Positions 15,420-24,642 of a stretch of 64,000 nt of DNA are shown piece after piece. The notes beneath the pieces are model-generated. The model was not told where the DNA came from. It saw only the letters and a list, made by a program, of their open reading frames with translations, and did not search any database. The translations under genes and the position numbers were made by a program. Positions within the stretch are counted from its first letter, which is position 1. Every line of letters begins with the position of its first letter. Origin of the DNA: Mesorhizobium sp. INR15 (lineage in GTDB: Bacteria; Pseudomonadota; Alphaproteobacteria; Rhizobiales; Rhizobiaceae); contig NZ_CP045496.1 of NCBI RefSeq assembly GCF_015500075.1, forward strand, positions 6,334,001 to 6,398,000. Direction: 5' to 3'.

Positions 15420-16439
15420 TCAGATCTCGCCGGCTTGCGCCCGATGGCAGCGGACCGAGCGCGGCGATGCCGCCTTGTCCTGCTGGGACATAGCTCCGGC
15501 ATCGCCGCCTGTCTCGACAAGCGGTTGCGGGCGATCACAGCCAGCGGCGGCGAACGAGCAGCGATCACGATAGTAGCAGCCGGTGGGCAGGACCCGATTG
15601 TTGGGCAATTCCCCGACGCGGGTCGCGGCGAGCTCGGGCAAGGGATGGCTCAGGCTGGGAACGGTGGCGAGCAAGGTCCTGGTATAGGGATGGGCCGGGA
15701 CGTCGAGCACCTGCACGGCTGGTCCAGCCTCGACAATCTGGCCAAGATACATCACCGCGACGCGGTCGCAGAAGTGGCGCACCAGCGAGACATCGTGCGA
15801 GATCATGAGATAGGCGAGGCCCAGTTCGCGCTGCAGTTTGAGCAAGAGGTTGATGATCTGCGCCTGCACCGAGACGTCGAGTGCGGATGTCGGCTCGTCC
15901 AGGATCAACAGGTCCGGATCGGTGCTGATGGCGCGGGCAACCGCGATGCGCTGCCGCTGGCCGCCGGAGAATTCATGCGGCCGCCGGTCCAGGTGCTCCG
16001 GCCGCAAGCCAACGGACGCCGCGAGTTCGGCGGCGCGCGCCCGCAACTCGGCTTTCGACATGCCGCCGCGTACATGCAGCGGCTCGGTAATCAGCCGCCA
16101 GACCGGCAGGCGCGGATCGAGCGACGATTGCGGATCCTGGAAGACGATCTGCATCTGCTGGCGGATTTCACGTTTGCGCTTGCCGCGCGCGTCGTGAAAA
16201 TCCTGGCCGTCAATCAGCACCTTGCCTGAACTGCGCTGGACAAGGCCGATGATCGCCTGGACGAGCGTGCTCTTGCCGCAACCGGACTCGCCGACGATGC
16301 CAAGGCTTTCGCCTGGGCGGATCGTCAGGTCAACCTGGTTGACGGCATGGACATAGGATTTGGATCCGCCAAACCAGCCGCCGGGAATGGGAAAGTTGAC
16401 GGTCAAGTCCTCGACGCTGAGGAGAGGCGCGGTCGTCAT
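15420..16439 (-). CDS. dppF: Oligopeptide/dipeptide ABC transporter ATP-binding protein (DppF type)
   Basis: This is a 339-residue nucleotide-binding subunit of a Dpp/Opp importer. It has Walker A GESGCGKST, signature SGGQRQRIAVARAI, Walker B LLILDEPTSALD and a family-specific C-terminal cysteine cluster (LPTGCYYRDRCSFAAAGC) that typically binds an iron-sulfur centre. The start at 16439 overlaps the dppD stop (ATGA), indicating translational coupling. Last gene of the five-gene transporter operon. Confidence 0.92.
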   Translation of the reverse strand: MTTAPLLSVEDLTVNFPIPGGWFGGSKSYVHAVNQVDLTIRPGESLGIVGESGCGKSTLVQAIIGLVQRSSGKVLIDGQDFHDARGKRKREIRQQMQIVFQDPQSSLDPRLPVWRLITEPLHVRGGMSKAELRARAAELAASVGLRPEHLDRRPHEFSGGQRQRIAVARAISTDPDLLILDEPTSALDVSVQAQIINLLLKLQRELGLAYLMISHDVSLVRHFCDRVAVMYLGQIVEAGPAVQVLDVPAHPYTRTLLATVPSLSHPLPELAATRVGELPNNRVLPTGCYYRDRCSFAAAGCDRPQPLVETGGDAGAMSQQDKAASPRSVRCHRAQAGEI

Positions 16440-17476
16440 TGCTGGGCCTCGCTGATCATCGATGGCTGGATCATTTCGCGCCGCCAGCAGGCGACGAGAT
16501 GATCGGGAGCCGGCGCCATCGACGGCGGCTTCGTGAAACACTGTTCGTTGGCCTCCGGGCACCTTGGCCGGTAAAAGCAGCCTTGCGGCGGATCAAGCAG
16601 GTTGGGCACAGTGCCGGGAATGGCTTCCAGTTCGGCTTTCGGCTCCACCCGTTCCGGCAGGCAGCGCAGCAGGGCTTGCGTATAGGGATGCTGTGGCGAT
16701 TCCAGCACCGCCCGCGTCGGACCGGCCTCGACGATGCGCCCCGCATACATGACGTAGAGCCGGTCGCAGAGCTGCGAGACGACAGCGATGTTGTGCGAGA
16801 TGAAGACGACCGAGGTGCCAGTCCGCTTGGCGCGGTCCAGGATCAGCCGCAGGATCACCGCCTGCACGGTCACATCAAGCGCCGTCGTCGGTTCGTCGGC
16901 GATGATCAGGCCGGGATTGCAAGAGAAGGCCATGGCGATGAGCACGCGCTGCCGCATGCCGCCCGACAATTCGAACGGATAGGCCCGCATGATGCGCTCG
17001 GGCTCCGCGATCAGCATGTCCCTCAGAATGCCACGTGCCGTGCGCTCGGCCTCTTCGCGGCTCACCGCTTCGTGGCGCTGGATGACGCCGACCAGTTGCT
17101 TGCCGATGCGGATGGTCGGATTGAGCGCGTTCATCGGCTCCTGGAAGATGGTCGAGACCAGCTTGCCTCGGACATCCTGCAGTTCGGTCTCGTCCATCGC
17201 GAACGGGTCGCGGCCAAACAGCCGGATACTGCCTGACGTGACGCGGTAGCGGCCTTCCGGCAGCAGCCTTGTCGCCGCCATCGTGGTCACCGACTTGCCG
17301 CAGCCGGACTCGCCGACGAGGCCGACAATCTCTGAATTGCCGATCTCGATCGTCACATCGTCCAGCGCCTTGATGGCGCCGGCATAGGTCGGGAATTCCA
17401 GCGACAGGCCTTCGATGGTAAGTGCCGGGGGTTTCTGCCCGTCCGGTTTCCTGGGTTCGGATGCAGAGGCCATCAT
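16436..17476 (-). CDS. dppD: Oligopeptide/dipeptide ABC transporter ATP-binding protein (DppD type)
   Basis: This is the 346-residue companion ATPase, with Walker A GESGCGKSV, signature SGGMRQRVLIAMAFS, Walker B LIIADEPTTALD and the C-terminal CFYRPRCPEANEQC cluster. Its ATG (17476) overlaps the dppC stop by ATGA, and GGAGGA lies just before it inside dppC. With DppF it powers the DppBC permease. The N-terminal 20 residues before the ABC domain (SEPRKPDGQKPP) are a polar extension. Confidence 0.92.
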   Translation of the reverse strand: MMASASEPRKPDGQKPPALTIEGLSLEFPTYAGAIKALDDVTIEIGNSEIVGLVGESGCGKSVTTMAATRLLPEGRYRVTSGSIRLFGRDPFAMDETELQDVRGKLVSTIFQEPMNALNPTIRIGKQLVGVIQRHEAVSREEAERTARGILRDMLIAEPERIMRAYPFELSGGMRQRVLIAMAFSCNPGLIIADEPTTALDVTVQAVILRLILDRAKRTGTSVVFISHNIAVVSQLCDRLYVMYAGRIVEAGPTRAVLESPQHPYTQALLRCLPERVEPKAELEAIPGTVPNLLDPPQGCFYRPRCPEANEQCFTKPPSMAPAPDHLVACWRREMIQPSMISEAQQ

Positions 17477-18369
17477 CGTCCTCCTAATCGCGGATCGAGC
17501 ATGTCGCGGATGCCGTCGCCAAGCAGGTTGCAGCCCATGGCGGTGATCAGGATGGCAAGGCCGGGAAAGGTGCAGTACCACCATTGGTCGAGGATGTAGT
17601 TGCGGCCGGTGCTGACCAGCGCACCCCATTCGGAAGTTGGCGGCTGCGCCCCCAGGCCAATGAAGCTCAGTGCGGCGGCAATCAGCACGATGCCGCCAAG
17701 GTCGAGCGTCGCCTGCACGATGATCGGCGACATCGCGTTGGGCAGCAGATGCCAGCGCAGGATGTAGAGCGGCGAAGCGCCGAAGGTGCGCGCCGCCTTG
17801 ACGTAGACCCGCTCGCGCAGCGACAGCGTCTGCCCGCGCGCCAGCCGCACATAGGCTGGAATGCGAACCAACGCCACGGCCAGCATCGAGTTCACCAGGC
17901 TGGGGCCTAGTGCCGCCGCCAGCGCCATGGCCAGGACCAGTGCCGGCAAGGCCATGATGACGTCCATCAGCCGCATGATCGCGGTGTCGATGCGGCCGCC
18001 CAGTATGCCCGACAGACAGCCGATCGCCACGCCGACGCCGACCGATATGAGGACGATCATGAAGGCGGCCACGCAGGAGGCGCGCGATCCGTAGATGATT
18101 CGCGAGAACAGGTCGCGCCCTACCTCATCCGTACCGAACCAGTGCTGCGCGCTCGGCGGTTGCAGACGCGCCGACAGCATCAGCTTGTCGGGATTGTAGG
18201 GCGCGATCAGCGGCGCGGCGACGATCATGATGATGACCATGACGATGATCGCCACGCCGACCAGCGTCAGCGGACTGCGGCGGGTCAGATACCAGAGAAA
18301 ATGCAACCGCGACTTCCAGCCGGAAGCGGCAGGGACGGACTGCGCCAAGGGAGATGTCACGCTCATCAT
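17473..18369 (-). CDS. dppC: Dipeptide-type ABC transporter permease (DppC type)
   Basis: This is a 298-residue inner-membrane permease. A first membrane segment follows the short N-terminus (about residues 36-58). An OppC N-terminal-type loop then reads PYNPDKL and AQHWFGTDEVGRDLFSRII, followed by the BPD_transp_1 domain with the EAA-like loop (YVKAARTFGASPLYILRWHL). The ATG at 18369 overlaps the dppB stop (ATGA). Confidence 0.92.
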   Translation of the reverse strand: MMSVTSPLAQSVPAASGWKSRLHFLWYLTRRSPLTLVGVAIIVMVIIMIVAAPLIAPYNPDKLMLSARLQPPSAQHWFGTDEVGRDLFSRIIYGSRASCVAAFMIVLISVGVGVAIGCLSGILGGRIDTAIMRLMDVIMALPALVLAMALAAALGPSLVNSMLAVALVRIPAYVRLARGQTLSLRERVYVKAARTFGASPLYILRWHLLPNAMSPIIVQATLDLGGIVLIAAALSFIGLGAQPPTSEWGALVSTGRNYILDQWWYCTFPGLAILITAMGCNLLGDGIRDMLDPRLGGR

Positions 18370-19382
18370 CCGATCTCCCTGATCTGCGGATCGGCGAACA
18401 TATAGGCGATGTCGACGACGAGGTTGATGAGGACGTAGCCGATCGACGCGACCACGGTGAACCCCATGATCGCCGGGAAATCGAGGGTCTGGATCGAGGT
18501 CACGACATAGGTACCCATGCCGGGCCACGCGAACACGGTTTCGGTCAGCACCGCGCCGTAGAGAAGATCGCCGAGCGCGAGGCCGAGCAAGGTGATCGAC
18601 GGGATCAAGGCGTTGCGCAAGGCATGGTTGAAGATGATGACCCGGCGCCTCAGGCCGCTGGCACGGGCGGTGCGGATATAGTCCTCCTCCAGGACATCCA
18701 GCATCGATGCCCGGATCTGCCGGGTGATGACGCCGAGATTGGCGAAGGCAAGCACGAAAGAGGGCAAGATGAGATGCCGCACGCTGCTCCAGAATGCATC
18801 CATGCGGCCTTCGAGCAATGAATCGATCAGGAAGAAGCCGGTGACACGCGTCGGCAGCGCAATGCCCATGTCGATGCGGCCACTGCCGGGCAGAATGTGC
18901 AGCTTGGCGTAGAACAGCAGCACCAGCACCAGCGCGAACCAGAACACCGGCATCGAGATGCCGCAGACAGAGATGGTGCGGGCCACCTGATCGATCGGGC
19001 CGTCCTTGTAGATCGCGGACGCCACGCCAAGCGGAATGCCGATGACGATCGCCAGGATGAGCGAGATGGCGCCGAGTTCCATCGTCGCCGGAAGGAAGGT
19101 GGCGATGTCGCCGGCAACCGAGCGGCGTGTCCTGAGCGAAGTGCCGAGGTCGCCGTGCAACAGGTTGCTGACATAGATGGTGAACTGGTCCCAGACAGGC
19201 CGGTCGAGCCCGAGATCACGCCGCACGCTCATCAGCGTCTCGGCGCTTGCCCTGTCGCCGGCAATCATCCGGGCGGGATCTCCGGGGATCAGGTGGGAGA
19301 TGATGAAGGTGATGACCGCGACGCCGAAAACGACGAAGAACAGCATCACAAGGCGGGGGATGATAATGCGCATGATCGTCAT
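18366..19382 (-). CDS. dppB: Dipeptide-type ABC transporter permease (DppB type)
   Basis: This is a 338-residue permease with N-terminal helix IIIPRLVMLFFVVFGVAVIT and the family motif LIPGDPARMI. It also has RRDLGLDRPVWDQF, and the coupling loop YIRTARASGLRRRVIIFNHA. A start at 19382 (MTIMRII) or three codons later is equally plausible. It is separated from the receptor gene by 262 bases containing stem-loops, while dppC, dppD and dppF are all overlapped downstream. Confidence 0.92.
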   Translation of the reverse strand: MTIMRIIIPRLVMLFFVVFGVAVITFIISHLIPGDPARMIAGDRASAETLMSVRRDLGLDRPVWDQFTIYVSNLLHGDLGTSLRTRRSVAGDIATFLPATMELGAISLILAIVIGIPLGVASAIYKDGPIDQVARTISVCGISMPVFWFALVLVLLFYAKLHILPGSGRIDMGIALPTRVTGFFLIDSLLEGRMDAFWSSVRHLILPSFVLAFANLGVITRQIRASMLDVLEEDYIRTARASGLRRRVIIFNHALRNALIPSITLLGLALGDLLYGAVLTETVFAWPGMGTYVVTSIQTLDFPAIMGFTVVASIGYVLINLVVDIAYMFADPQIREIG

Positions 19383-19644
19383 GTGAGGTCGGTCCTCGCG
19401 GCGCTGCGGGTTTCGTTTCCCTATGGAAGATGACGACCGGCCAGGCGTTGCGCCCCGCCGGCCGCCGGACATTGTCCGAGGCTTCCGCTGCTCAGGATAT
19501 CACGGAGACGGCGCGGCCAGATGCCTCCTGATATAGAGCGGGAGACATCTGGCGGCGCGGCATTGCGCAAGGCAATGTCGCCAGGAAAGTCAGGTTCCAT
19601 AGGGGTGGCAAACCGGAGCGCCAAAGGCGCTCCGTCGCGCGCGA
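19383..19644 (-). promoter_or_regulatory. Stem-loop region between receptor and permease genes
   Basis: No gene is seen. Two inverted repeats occur: CGGAGCGCC-AAA-GGCGCTCCG at 19614-19634, just downstream of the dppA stop, and an imperfect pair CGCGGCCAGATG / CATCTGGCGGCGCG around 19512-19560. Such hairpins between a receptor gene and its permeases commonly cause partial termination or protect the 3' end, so that more receptor than permease is made. Confidence 0.5.
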
Positions 19645-21186
19645 TCATTCAGACTTCGACATGGTGGCGAAGTTGTAGACCTGGATCAGCATCGGGTTGT
19701 AGACGTAACCCTTGACCACCGCGCGGCGCGCGAAGATGTCGTTCTTCTGCATCAGGTAGAGATAGGGCGCATCCTGCGTCGAAAGCTTCTGCGCCTCGAG
19801 ATAGAGCTGCTCGCGCTTGGGCTGGTCGATGATGCTGGCGGCCTCGCGGACAAGATCGGCAACCTTGGGATTGTTGTAGAAGGCGCGGTTGCCGGGGCCA
19901 CCCATGCGGTCCGGATCGAACCAGTAGTTCATGAACATGTAGGGGTCGGCGAAGTCAGGCGTCCATGCGCCTGGGGCCAGGTCGTAATTGCCGCTCGCCG
20001 CCATCTCACGCTTGGTGGTGTCGGCGACGGCCTGCAGGTCGAGCTTGATGCCGATGTCGGCAAGGTTGGCCTGCAATGCCAGGCCGACCGGCTCCCAAGC
20101 TGTATCTGCCTGCGAGAATGTGTAGGTGAGGTGGATGTCGGACTTGCCGGCTTCCTTCAGCAGCGCCTTGGCCTTCTCGACGTCGTAGCTGTACTGGAAG
20201 CCCTGGGGATCATGCCCCCACATGCCGTCCGGAACAGCGCCACGCATCTGCTCGGCCTGGCCCTGCATGATGCCGTCGACGATGCCCTTGTAGTCCACCG
20301 CGTAGGAGATCGCCTGGCGCACGCGCGGATCGTCGAGCGGCGGCCGCTTGTTGTTCATGTAGACGTAGTTGACGTAGAGGCTCGGGTTGCTCTCCACGAC
20401 GATGCTGGCGTCGCTTTTCAACGCCGCTGCCTGATCGACGGGGACCTGTTCGATAATGTCGGCATCGCCGTTGACGAGTTGCAGGCGCCGGGCTGAAATT
20501 TCACCGACGGTACGCACCACGATCTGCTTCAGGGCGGGAGTTGGGCCGCTGTAATGCTCGTTGCGATCGAGCACGACACTCTGGTTTCGTTCCCAGCTCG
20601 TGATCTTGTATGCGCCACTGCCGGCTGTGTGCTCGGCAAGCCAGGCCTTGGCCATGTCGCCATCTTTTTCATGTTCCATTACCTTGGGATTGATGATGGC
20701 CGCGCCCGAGACGGCCATGGTCGAGAGGAACGGCGCGAACTGCGAGGAGAGAATGAACTTGACGGTGCCTGGATCAACGACCTGCACTTCCTTCAGCACG
20801 GGAAAGGCATCTGAAGGGCCTGCCTTGAGCTTCATCGCCCGGTCGAAACTGAACTTCACGGCGGCGGCGTCGACAGGTGTGCCGTCATCGAACTTGTGTC
20901 CCTGCGCCAGCTTGAAGGTCCAAACCGTGTTGGTGTCGTCGACGGTCCAGCTTTCCGCAAGCTCCGGAACGACTTCGGTGGTGGCGCCCTTGTAAGCCAC
21001 CAGATGCTCGTAAGCGGCATAGATGAAGGTATAGCCGCTGTTGCTGATCTCGACCCCGGGGTCCGCGGTCGGCGCGTCCTCCGCCCGGCTGAGAACCAGC
21101 ACATCCGAGGCGGCCCATGCTGCTTGTGTGAGCGACGAGGTGACTAAAAGGGCAAGGCCCAACTTCTTCCAGTGCGCGAAAACCAT
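19645..21186 (-). CDS. dppA: Dipeptide-type ABC transporter substrate-binding protein (SBP_bac_5 family)
   Basis: This is a 513-residue periplasmic receptor. The start at 21186 gives a 25-residue signal peptide (MVFAHWKKLGLALLVTSSLT, cleaved after AWA) behind an AGAGGGTAGAG leader. The mature protein shows family-5 motifs: PELAESWTVDDTNTVWTFKL, then VKFSFDRAM, and YAVDYKGIVDGIM near residue 300. First gene of the dppABCDF-like operon. Linked D-amino-acid enzymes suggest that it binds D-amino-acid-containing or other non-standard peptides; that is inference. A regulator gene ends 96 bp upstream on the same strand. Confidence 0.92.
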   Translation of the reverse strand: MVFAHWKKLGLALLVTSSLTQAAWAASDVLVLSRAEDAPTADPGVEISNSGYTFIYAAYEHLVAYKGATTEVVPELAESWTVDDTNTVWTFKLAQGHKFDDGTPVDAAAVKFSFDRAMKLKAGPSDAFPVLKEVQVVDPGTVKFILSSQFAPFLSTMAVSGAAIINPKVMEHEKDGDMAKAWLAEHTAGSGAYKITSWERNQSVVLDRNEHYSGPTPALKQIVVRTVGEISARRLQLVNGDADIIEQVPVDQAAALKSDASIVVESNPSLYVNYVYMNNKRPPLDDPRVRQAISYAVDYKGIVDGIMQGQAEQMRGAVPDGMWGHDPQGFQYSYDVEKAKALLKEAGKSDIHLTYTFSQADTAWEPVGLALQANLADIGIKLDLQAVADTTKREMAASGNYDLAPGAWTPDFADPYMFMNYWFDPDRMGGPGNRAFYNNPKVADLVREAASIIDQPKREQLYLEAQKLSTQDAPYLYLMQKNDIFARRAVVKGYVYNPMLIQVYNFATMSKSE

Positions 21187-21282
21187 CTCTCTACCCTCTG
21201 AGGTTCGGCGGACTCGAACGACGCCTGTTTCCGGCAATTTGTCCGCCGGATCAGATTAGGCAAGGGTTTTCCTAAGCGCAAC

Positions 21283-21966
21283 TTATTTTCTTATCGTACT
21301 CACAAGTTGCTCGGTCTTGGCACGGGGTGTCAGTTTCGAAATAGCGCTTTCGCTGATCGAGGACGAGCCGATCGCGTCGATCAACTCCTTCTCCGAAGTC
21401 GAGCAGATGCAGACAAAGCTTACCGGTTTCTCGCTTACCGTCAGGTAGGCATGCCCCATAGTCGCGTCGAAATAGACGGAGTCTCCGGCCCTCAGCTTCA
21501 CAGGCTCATAGTGCTCGGTGTGAAGTTCCAGCTCGCCCTCGACCACATAGGTATACTCCTCCCCGACATGGCGGATGAAAGCACCGAACTCTTCCATCGT
21601 GCGGGCATGCGCCGTGCCGAACATCGGCACGATCGATTTTTTCGAAATGTCGGTGCACAGATAGAGGTAATCGTAGTTCCTGGTCTTGATGGAACGGCCT
21701 TCGCCAGCCCTGCTGATCGTGCGGCGGCCGAGCGGACTGGGGCTGGTTTCAGCCGCACGGGTCCCGAACAATTCGACGATGTCGACCTTCAGCCCCTCCG
21801 CCAGTTGCACGATGCGGTCGTATGTCAACGACATCTGGTTGTTTTCAACCTTGGACAGCGTCGATATCGCGAGCCCCGTCATCGCGCTGACTTGCGACAA
21901 GGTCCAATGGTTTCGCGTGCGGATTTCCCGCAGGAAATCGCCCAGGCTTGCTTTCTGATCCGTCAT
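21283..21966 (-). CDS. XRE-family regulator with C-terminal cupin domain
   Basis: This is a 227-residue two-domain regulator. The N-terminal HTH_3 (about 8-62) reads LREIRTRNHWTLSQVSAMTG then LAISTLSKVENNQMSL. The C-terminal cupin (about 135-200) includes YTYVVEGELELHTEHYEPVK and GDSVYFDATMGHAY. Such SutR/PuuR-type regulators sense amine or amino-acid metabolites in the cupin. It stands between the dpp operon (same strand) and the divergent D-amino-acid catabolic genes, and is the obvious regulator of both. Start at 21966, with GAAATG context and no strong Shine-Dalgarno. Confidence 0.9.
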   Translation of the reverse strand: MTDQKASLGDFLREIRTRNHWTLSQVSAMTGLAISTLSKVENNQMSLTYDRIVQLAEGLKVDIVELFGTRAAETSPSPLGRRTISRAGEGRSIKTRNYDYLYLCTDISKKSIVPMFGTAHARTMEEFGAFIRHVGEEYTYVVEGELELHTEHYEPVKLRAGDSVYFDATMGHAYLTVSEKPVSFVCICSTSEKELIDAIGSSSISESAISKLTPRAKTEQLVSTIRK

Positions 21967-22091
21967 TTCAGCTGCTGATCCCGCATCTCAGACCTTTAGG
22001 GATACTACACTCTAATTTTTTGCGCGATACGGAAAACGACTTGATCAATAGGAAAAATAAGTTTCTGATAGGGGTAATCAGCCTCAGGTGA

Positions 22092-23243
22092 ATGATGTTC
22101 GACTTTGTTGTGATCGGCGGTGGCATAGCGGGCGCATCGGCGGCTTATGAATTGGCCGACGGGGCAAGCGTCCTGCTTGTCGAACGTGAGGAGCATTGCG
22201 GCTATCACACGACCGGCCGCTCCGCCGCGCTCTTTTCGGAAACCTACGGCAACGCCGCGATCCGGTCGCTGACGCGCGCCAGCCGCCGCCTGTATGAGGC
22301 GCCCCCGGCCGGCTTTTCCGAACATCCCCTGCTGACGCCACGCCATGTGCTTTTCATAGCACGCGCCGATCAGGCAGCGAGCATCGCCCATCTGAGCGAG
22401 ATCTTCATGCAGGCCGGCGGAAAGCCGCCGCGGGTTCTCAGCGCCGATGCCGTGCGCGAGCGCGTGCCGATCATGCGTACCGACTATGTGGCGCAGGCCC
22501 TGCTTGATGAGACGTCGATGGATATTGACGTCCATGCCTTGCATCAAGGCTATCTGCGCGGCGCCCGCGCACGGGGCGCCAGCATCGCGGTCTCGGCCGA
22601 AGTCCTGAATATTGACAAGGGGCCATCCGGCTGGCGTGTCACCACGGCAAGAGAGCAGTTCCAGGCAAGGACCATCGTCAATGCCAGCGGCGCATGGGCA
22701 GACAGCATTGCGGCGATGGCTGGCGTTGCAGCGGCCGGACTGACGCCGCTGCGCCGCACCGCCATGATGCTGGACCTGCCCGATGGCATTGACGCTTCGT
22801 CCTGGCCGCATGTGATTGACGTCGATGAGGAGTTCTATTTCAAGCCGGACGCGGGACGGCTTCTTGCCTCGCCGGCGGACGAAACCCCAAGCGAACCATG
22901 CGATGCACAGGCCGACGAGTTCGATATCGCCGTCGCCATCGACCGCATCCAACAGGCGGCCGACCTGCCGGTGCGTTCGATTCCACGCCGCTGGGCCGGC
23001 CTGCGCACCTTCGCCGCCGATCGCAGCCCGGTGGTTGGGTTCGACCCGCGTGTCGAGGGTTTCTTCTGGCTGGCTGGCCAGGGCGGCTATGGTATCCAGA
23101 CAGCTCCGGCGCTGGCCAAGGTGGTCGCCGCACTGGCCAACCGCAGGCCAATAGCCGACGAAATCCTCGAAGCCGGTTTCAATCCCGACGCTGTTTCGCC
23201 CGCCCGCTCCGGGCTTGGCGCGGCGGTGCATGCCGAAGCATAA
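22092..23243 (+). CDS. dauA: FAD-dependent D-amino-acid (D-arginine-type) dehydrogenase
   Basis: This is a 383-residue DAO-fold flavoenzyme. The dinucleotide-binding motif is VVIGGGIAGASAAYELA. Strong family marks for DauA-type enzymes are HTTGRSAALFSETYG, PPAGFSEHPLL, SMDIDVHALHQGYLRGARAR, and near the C-terminus GFFWLAGQGGYGIQTAPA. Such enzymes oxidise D-amino acids, best with basic ones, to 2-oxo acids plus ammonia and pass electrons to the respiratory chain. First of five plus-strand genes divergent from the XRE-cupin regulator. The second codon is also ATG. Substrate range within D-amino acids cannot be fixed from sequence. Confidence 0.9.
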   Translation: MMFDFVVIGGGIAGASAAYELADGASVLLVEREEHCGYHTTGRSAALFSETYGNAAIRSLTRASRRLYEAPPAGFSEHPLLTPRHVLFIARADQAASIAHLSEIFMQAGGKPPRVLSADAVRERVPIMRTDYVAQALLDETSMDIDVHALHQGYLRGARARGASIAVSAEVLNIDKGPSGWRVTTAREQFQARTIVNASGAWADSIAAMAGVAAAGLTPLRRTAMMLDLPDGIDASSWPHVIDVDEEFYFKPDAGRLLASPADETPSEPCDAQADEFDIAVAIDRIQQAADLPVRSIPRRWAGLRTFAADRSPVVGFDPRVEGFFWLAGQGGYGIQTAPALAKVVAALANRRPIADEILEAGFNPDAVSPARSGLGAAVHAEA

Positions 23244-23268
23244 CTCTGATCTTGGGGGAGATCATCCA

Positions 23269-24531
23269 ATGGCCTTCAATCTTGACGCACTGGCGACGGT
23301 CGTCCTGGACGACAGCATCAAGGGCATTCCATTCGGTGCGAAACTCGGGTTCGCCGATGTCGCCGCCCAGGGCTGGAACATGCTTGCCGGCGACTTGCCT
23401 TTGCCTGCCGCGGTCATTCGCGCCGACGCCCTTGCCCACAATTCGCGCTGGATGCAGCGTTTCGTCGCCGAACGTGGCGCGCTGATCGCGCCGCACGTCA
23501 AGACGACGATGTGCCCGCAGATCATAGCCCGTCAGATCGCGGATGGCGCCTGGGGCGTCACCGTCGCCACGGTCCAGCAGATGCGGGTCTGCCGTACTTT
23601 CGGCGCCGACCGGATCATTCTCGCCAACCAGGCTGTCGGCCGAGCCGAGCTCGACGCGATCGCCGCCATGGTCAAGGCGCCCGATCTCGACTTCATGATG
23701 ATCGTCGACAGCGCCGCCGGCATCGAGGCCGCCGCCGAGACAGTCCGGCGCAACCAGCTCGACCGTCCGCTGCAACTGCTTCTTGAACGCGGCTACCCCG
23801 GCGGCCGCACCGGCTGCCGGACCAATGACATCGCCATTGCCCTCGCCAGACAGATACGCGCAGCCCCGGAGCTTCGCCTTGTCGGGATCGAAACCTTCGA
23901 AGGCCTGATAAAAACCGAAAACGGCTCGCCCGACCAGGCGGTCGGGGCCTTCATGGATGAGATTGCCACGCTCTTCGGCCTGTGCGCGAATGAGGATCTG
24001 TTTGAGAGCGATGCGCCGGTGATCACCGCCGGCGGCTCCTCGTACTACGACATCGTCATCGATGGGCTGGCGCGTTGCGGCGCCCGTGTGGTGACGAGAA
24101 GCGGCTGCTACGTCACGCATGATTCCGGGCTCTATCAGAGCGCCCACGAGCGCCTGCAAGCCAAGACCGGCGCGCAGGACGGATTGCGCAGAGCGTTGGA
24201 AATCTGGGCTTACGTGCAATCGATACCGGAGCCGGGGCTTGCCTTGCTGACCGCCGGCCGGCGTGATTGCGGTACGGATTCGGGATTCCCGGTACCGCTG
24301 CTGTTGTCGCGGGCGGGTGCCCGCCCGCAGGACCTGCCGGCAGGGTGCGAGATCGTCAACCTCAACGATCAGCACGCCTACATGCGCTTTCCCATCGATC
24401 TGCCACTTGCCGTGGGAGACCGTGTCGGGCTCGGCATTTCTCATCCCTGCACGACATTCGACAAGTGGCAGATCATCTACCTCGTCGACGACGACTACAG
24501 GGTGATGGAAGCGATGAAGACCTTCTTTTAA
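23269..24531 (+). CDS. D-serine deaminase/D-threonine aldolase-like fold-III PLP enzyme
   Basis: This is a 420-residue PLP enzyme of the alanine-racemase fold (DSD1 family). The Schiff-base lysine is Lys78 in APHVKTTMCP, and the C-terminal metal-binding motif HPCTTFDKW is intact. Members act as D-serine/D-threonine dehydratases, D-threonine aldolases or related D-amino-acid lyases. It starts 26 bp after the D-amino-acid dehydrogenase with GGGGGAG before the ATG. With its neighbour it provides two ways to remove nitrogen from D-amino acids: oxidation for most, and dehydration or retro-aldol cleavage for hydroxylated ones. Confidence 0.87.
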   Translation: MAFNLDALATVVLDDSIKGIPFGAKLGFADVAAQGWNMLAGDLPLPAAVIRADALAHNSRWMQRFVAERGALIAPHVKTTMCPQIIARQIADGAWGVTVATVQQMRVCRTFGADRIILANQAVGRAELDAIAAMVKAPDLDFMMIVDSAAGIEAAAETVRRNQLDRPLQLLLERGYPGGRTGCRTNDIAIALARQIRAAPELRLVGIETFEGLIKTENGSPDQAVGAFMDEIATLFGLCANEDLFESDAPVITAGGSSYYDIVIDGLARCGARVVTRSGCYVTHDSGLYQSAHERLQAKTGAQDGLRRALEIWAYVQSIPEPGLALLTAGRRDCGTDSGFPVPLLLSRAGARPQDLPAGCEIVNLNDQHAYMRFPIDLPLAVGDRVGLGISHPCTTFDKWQIIYLVDDDYRVMEAMKTFF

Positions 24532-24642
24532 GCCGGCGCACCACCGTCCGGTACTTGGCGGGATCGAGCTTAGCTCAACTCGCCCTCCCCCGCGGAATGA
24601 CCAAGTTGATTGTCAGCGACTGATTTTTCGAGGAGACCACCA

